Of a stretch of 64,000 nt of DNA, positions 63,188 to 64,000 are shown one piece after another. The notes below the pieces were generated by a model. It saw only the letters and a program-made list of their open reading frames with translations. It made no database searches and had not been told where the DNA came from. The position numbers and the translations under genes were made by a program. Each line of letters starts with the position of its first letter. Position 1 is the stretch's first letter. The stretch spans positions 1-64,000 of the forward strand of contig JAQWTV010000066.1 of NCBI GenBank assembly GCA_029242545.1. Direction: 5' to 3'. The stretch comes from Roseibacillus sp. (GTDB lineage: Bacteria > Verrucomicrobiota > Verrucomicrobiia > Verrucomicrobiales > Akkermansiaceae).

Positions 63188-64000
63188 ATGAACTCATCCG
63201 TTACCGCCCGCATGACCCCTAATCTGCTGGAAGCGAATTATCAACGCTGGCTCGATGACCCCACGGGTATTGATCCTACGTGGGCTGCCTTTTTCGAGGG
63301 TTTTGAACTGGGAACTGCCCAGCTTGAGGAGTTGGGAGAGGCTGAGCAGAATGGAGCAGCCACGGCCAAAGCGGGGGCGGAGGAAGGAGAGGACTCAGCG
63401 GCTCTACCGGATTCAGTATATTCGGCCTTTCGGGGTAGGTTAGTCAGTCTCGTCTACAACTACCGGACTCTTGGGCACACTCAGGCCCATATTAATCCTC
63501 TCGATGACTGTCCGAAACCGAATCCCAGGCTCGACCCCATCAAGTTCGGGTTCGAAGAGAGGGATCTTGGGCGGAGGGTGTCCACCCAGTTCTTTCGGAA
63601 TGGAGAGGAAATGGAGCTGGGAGAAATGATCTCCGGATTAGACGCGACTTATTCAGGATCGATTGGGTTTGAGTTCATGCACATCCACAACACGGAGGTG
63701 CGAAACTGGATTCGGGAAAAGGTCGAGGGGCGGGTGATTGAGAGCAACCCCTCTCGAGACATGAAGGAAAAGGCCTTGGGGTGGATCTTCGAAGCAGAGC
63801 TCTTTGAATCGTTCATTGGGAAAAAGTTTTTGGGAGAGAAGCGTTTTTCGCTAGAGGGTGGAGAGGGGCTGATGGCGATTCTGAATCGGATTCTTGAGCT
63901 GTCTCCAAGTGTCGGAGTCAAGGAGGTGGCGATGGGGATGGCTCATCGCGGTCGATTGAATGTCCTCGGCCAGATTGTGCGCAAGTCTCTCCGCACGATC
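63188..64000 (+). CDS. sucA: 2-oxoglutarate dehydrogenase E1 component, N-terminal part (3' truncated by window)
   Basis: Thiamine-diphosphate enzyme of the TCA cycle. The frame from ATG 63188 is open to the window end (271 codons); the track omits it because it has no stop. The start ARMTPNLLEANYQRWLDDPT is the E1 N-terminal region, and VYNYRTLGHTQAHINPLDD, EKRFSLEGGEGLMAILN and VAMGMAHRGRLNVLGQI match E1. Adjacent sucB should follow outside. The 134-base gap to the ABC operon holds the divergent promoters. Confidence 0.93.
   Translation, partial: MNSSVTARMTPNLLEANYQRWLDDPTGIDPTWAAFFEGFELGTAQLEELGEAEQNGAATAKAGAEEGEDSAALPDSVYSAFRGRLVSLVYNYRTLGHTQAHINPLDDCPKPNPRLDPIKFGFEERDLGRRVSTQFFRNGEEMELGEMISGLDATYSGSIGFEFMHIHNTEVRNWIREKVEGRVIESNPSRDMKEKALGWIFEAELFESFIGKKFLGEKRFSLEGGEGLMAILNRILELSPSVGVKEVAMGMAHRGRLNVLGQIVRKSLRTI

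Overview
The window reads as a chromosomal segment of a member of the Verrucomicrobiota (PVC superphylum), probably free-living and aquatic. This rests on gene content, not on a marker gene: paired secreted sulfatases, a DUF5069 protein, a PVC-type propeller/HEAT 'membrane-bound dehydrogenase' protein, a huge surface protein combining tandem-95, lamin-tail and CotH domains, a GH75-like protein, type II secretion-like pseudopilins with a secretin, and few clear Shine-Dalgarno sites. No rRNA, tRNA, CRISPR array, insertion sequence or prophage was seen. Coding density is high and most genes sit in short, tightly coupled operons.

Layout. 1-5170 (+): a sugar-acquisition module with a truncated SSS symporter, an AGE-family epimerase and two exported sulfatases. 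5424-13843 (+): a type II secretion/pseudopilus operon in the order G, H, I, J, K, L, M, a possible C-like protein, and a secretin, followed by a TPR protein (13965-15362). 15388-18352 (-): a NUDIX protein, a DUF5069 protein, an MntR regulator and a membrane-anchored protein with a PD-(D/E)XK-like motif; a decayed coding remnant lies in the gap before mntR. 18519-21110 (+): clpB. 21130-23469 (-): a membrane-bound M28 peptidase. 23598-27342 (+): an AGCS amino-acid symporter and a UvrD-type helicase. 27355-33774 (-): cstA, coaD, a SurA/PpiC-type isomerase and mfd; the mfd frame stays open upstream of its last canonical start. 34084-35376 (+): a lipoprotein amidase and a cysteine-cluster protein. 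35396-37764 (-): a TPR-like protein and an M48 protease. 38102-45910 (+): the 2602-residue surface protein. 46016-50799 (+): a PBP2-like transpeptidase, a DUF6941 protein, a short-chain dehydrogenase and a GH75-like protein. 50903-51179 (+): a broken remnant of the 3' end of a putA/P5C-dehydrogenase gene. 51285-57529 (-): the propeller/HEAT protein, ligA, a VanZ-like protein and a BrnT/BrnA-like toxin-antitoxin pair. 57805-63053 (-): a gliding-type ABC transporter module (ATPase, permease, GldG-like, DUF4340). 63188-64000 (+): the start of sucA (2-oxoglutarate dehydrogenase E1), running off the window.

How the genes work together. The first block fits use of sulfated, amino-sugar-containing glycans: desulfation outside the cytoplasm, sodium-driven uptake, then epimerisation. 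The secretion operon encodes periplasmic and outer-membrane parts, but its ATPase (E), platform protein (F) and prepilin peptidase (O) must lie elsewhere. Several genes concern the envelope (amidase, PBP2-like protein, M48 and M28 peptidases, SurA-like isomerase, GldG-type ABC module). Stretches that look least ordinary are the giant protein with modules nested inside its repeats, the low-complexity tails in the secretion operon, the PD-(D/E)XK-like membrane protein, the mfd 5' end, the divergent toxin-antitoxin pair and the two gene remnants. Nothing in the window is clearly a wholly new system.
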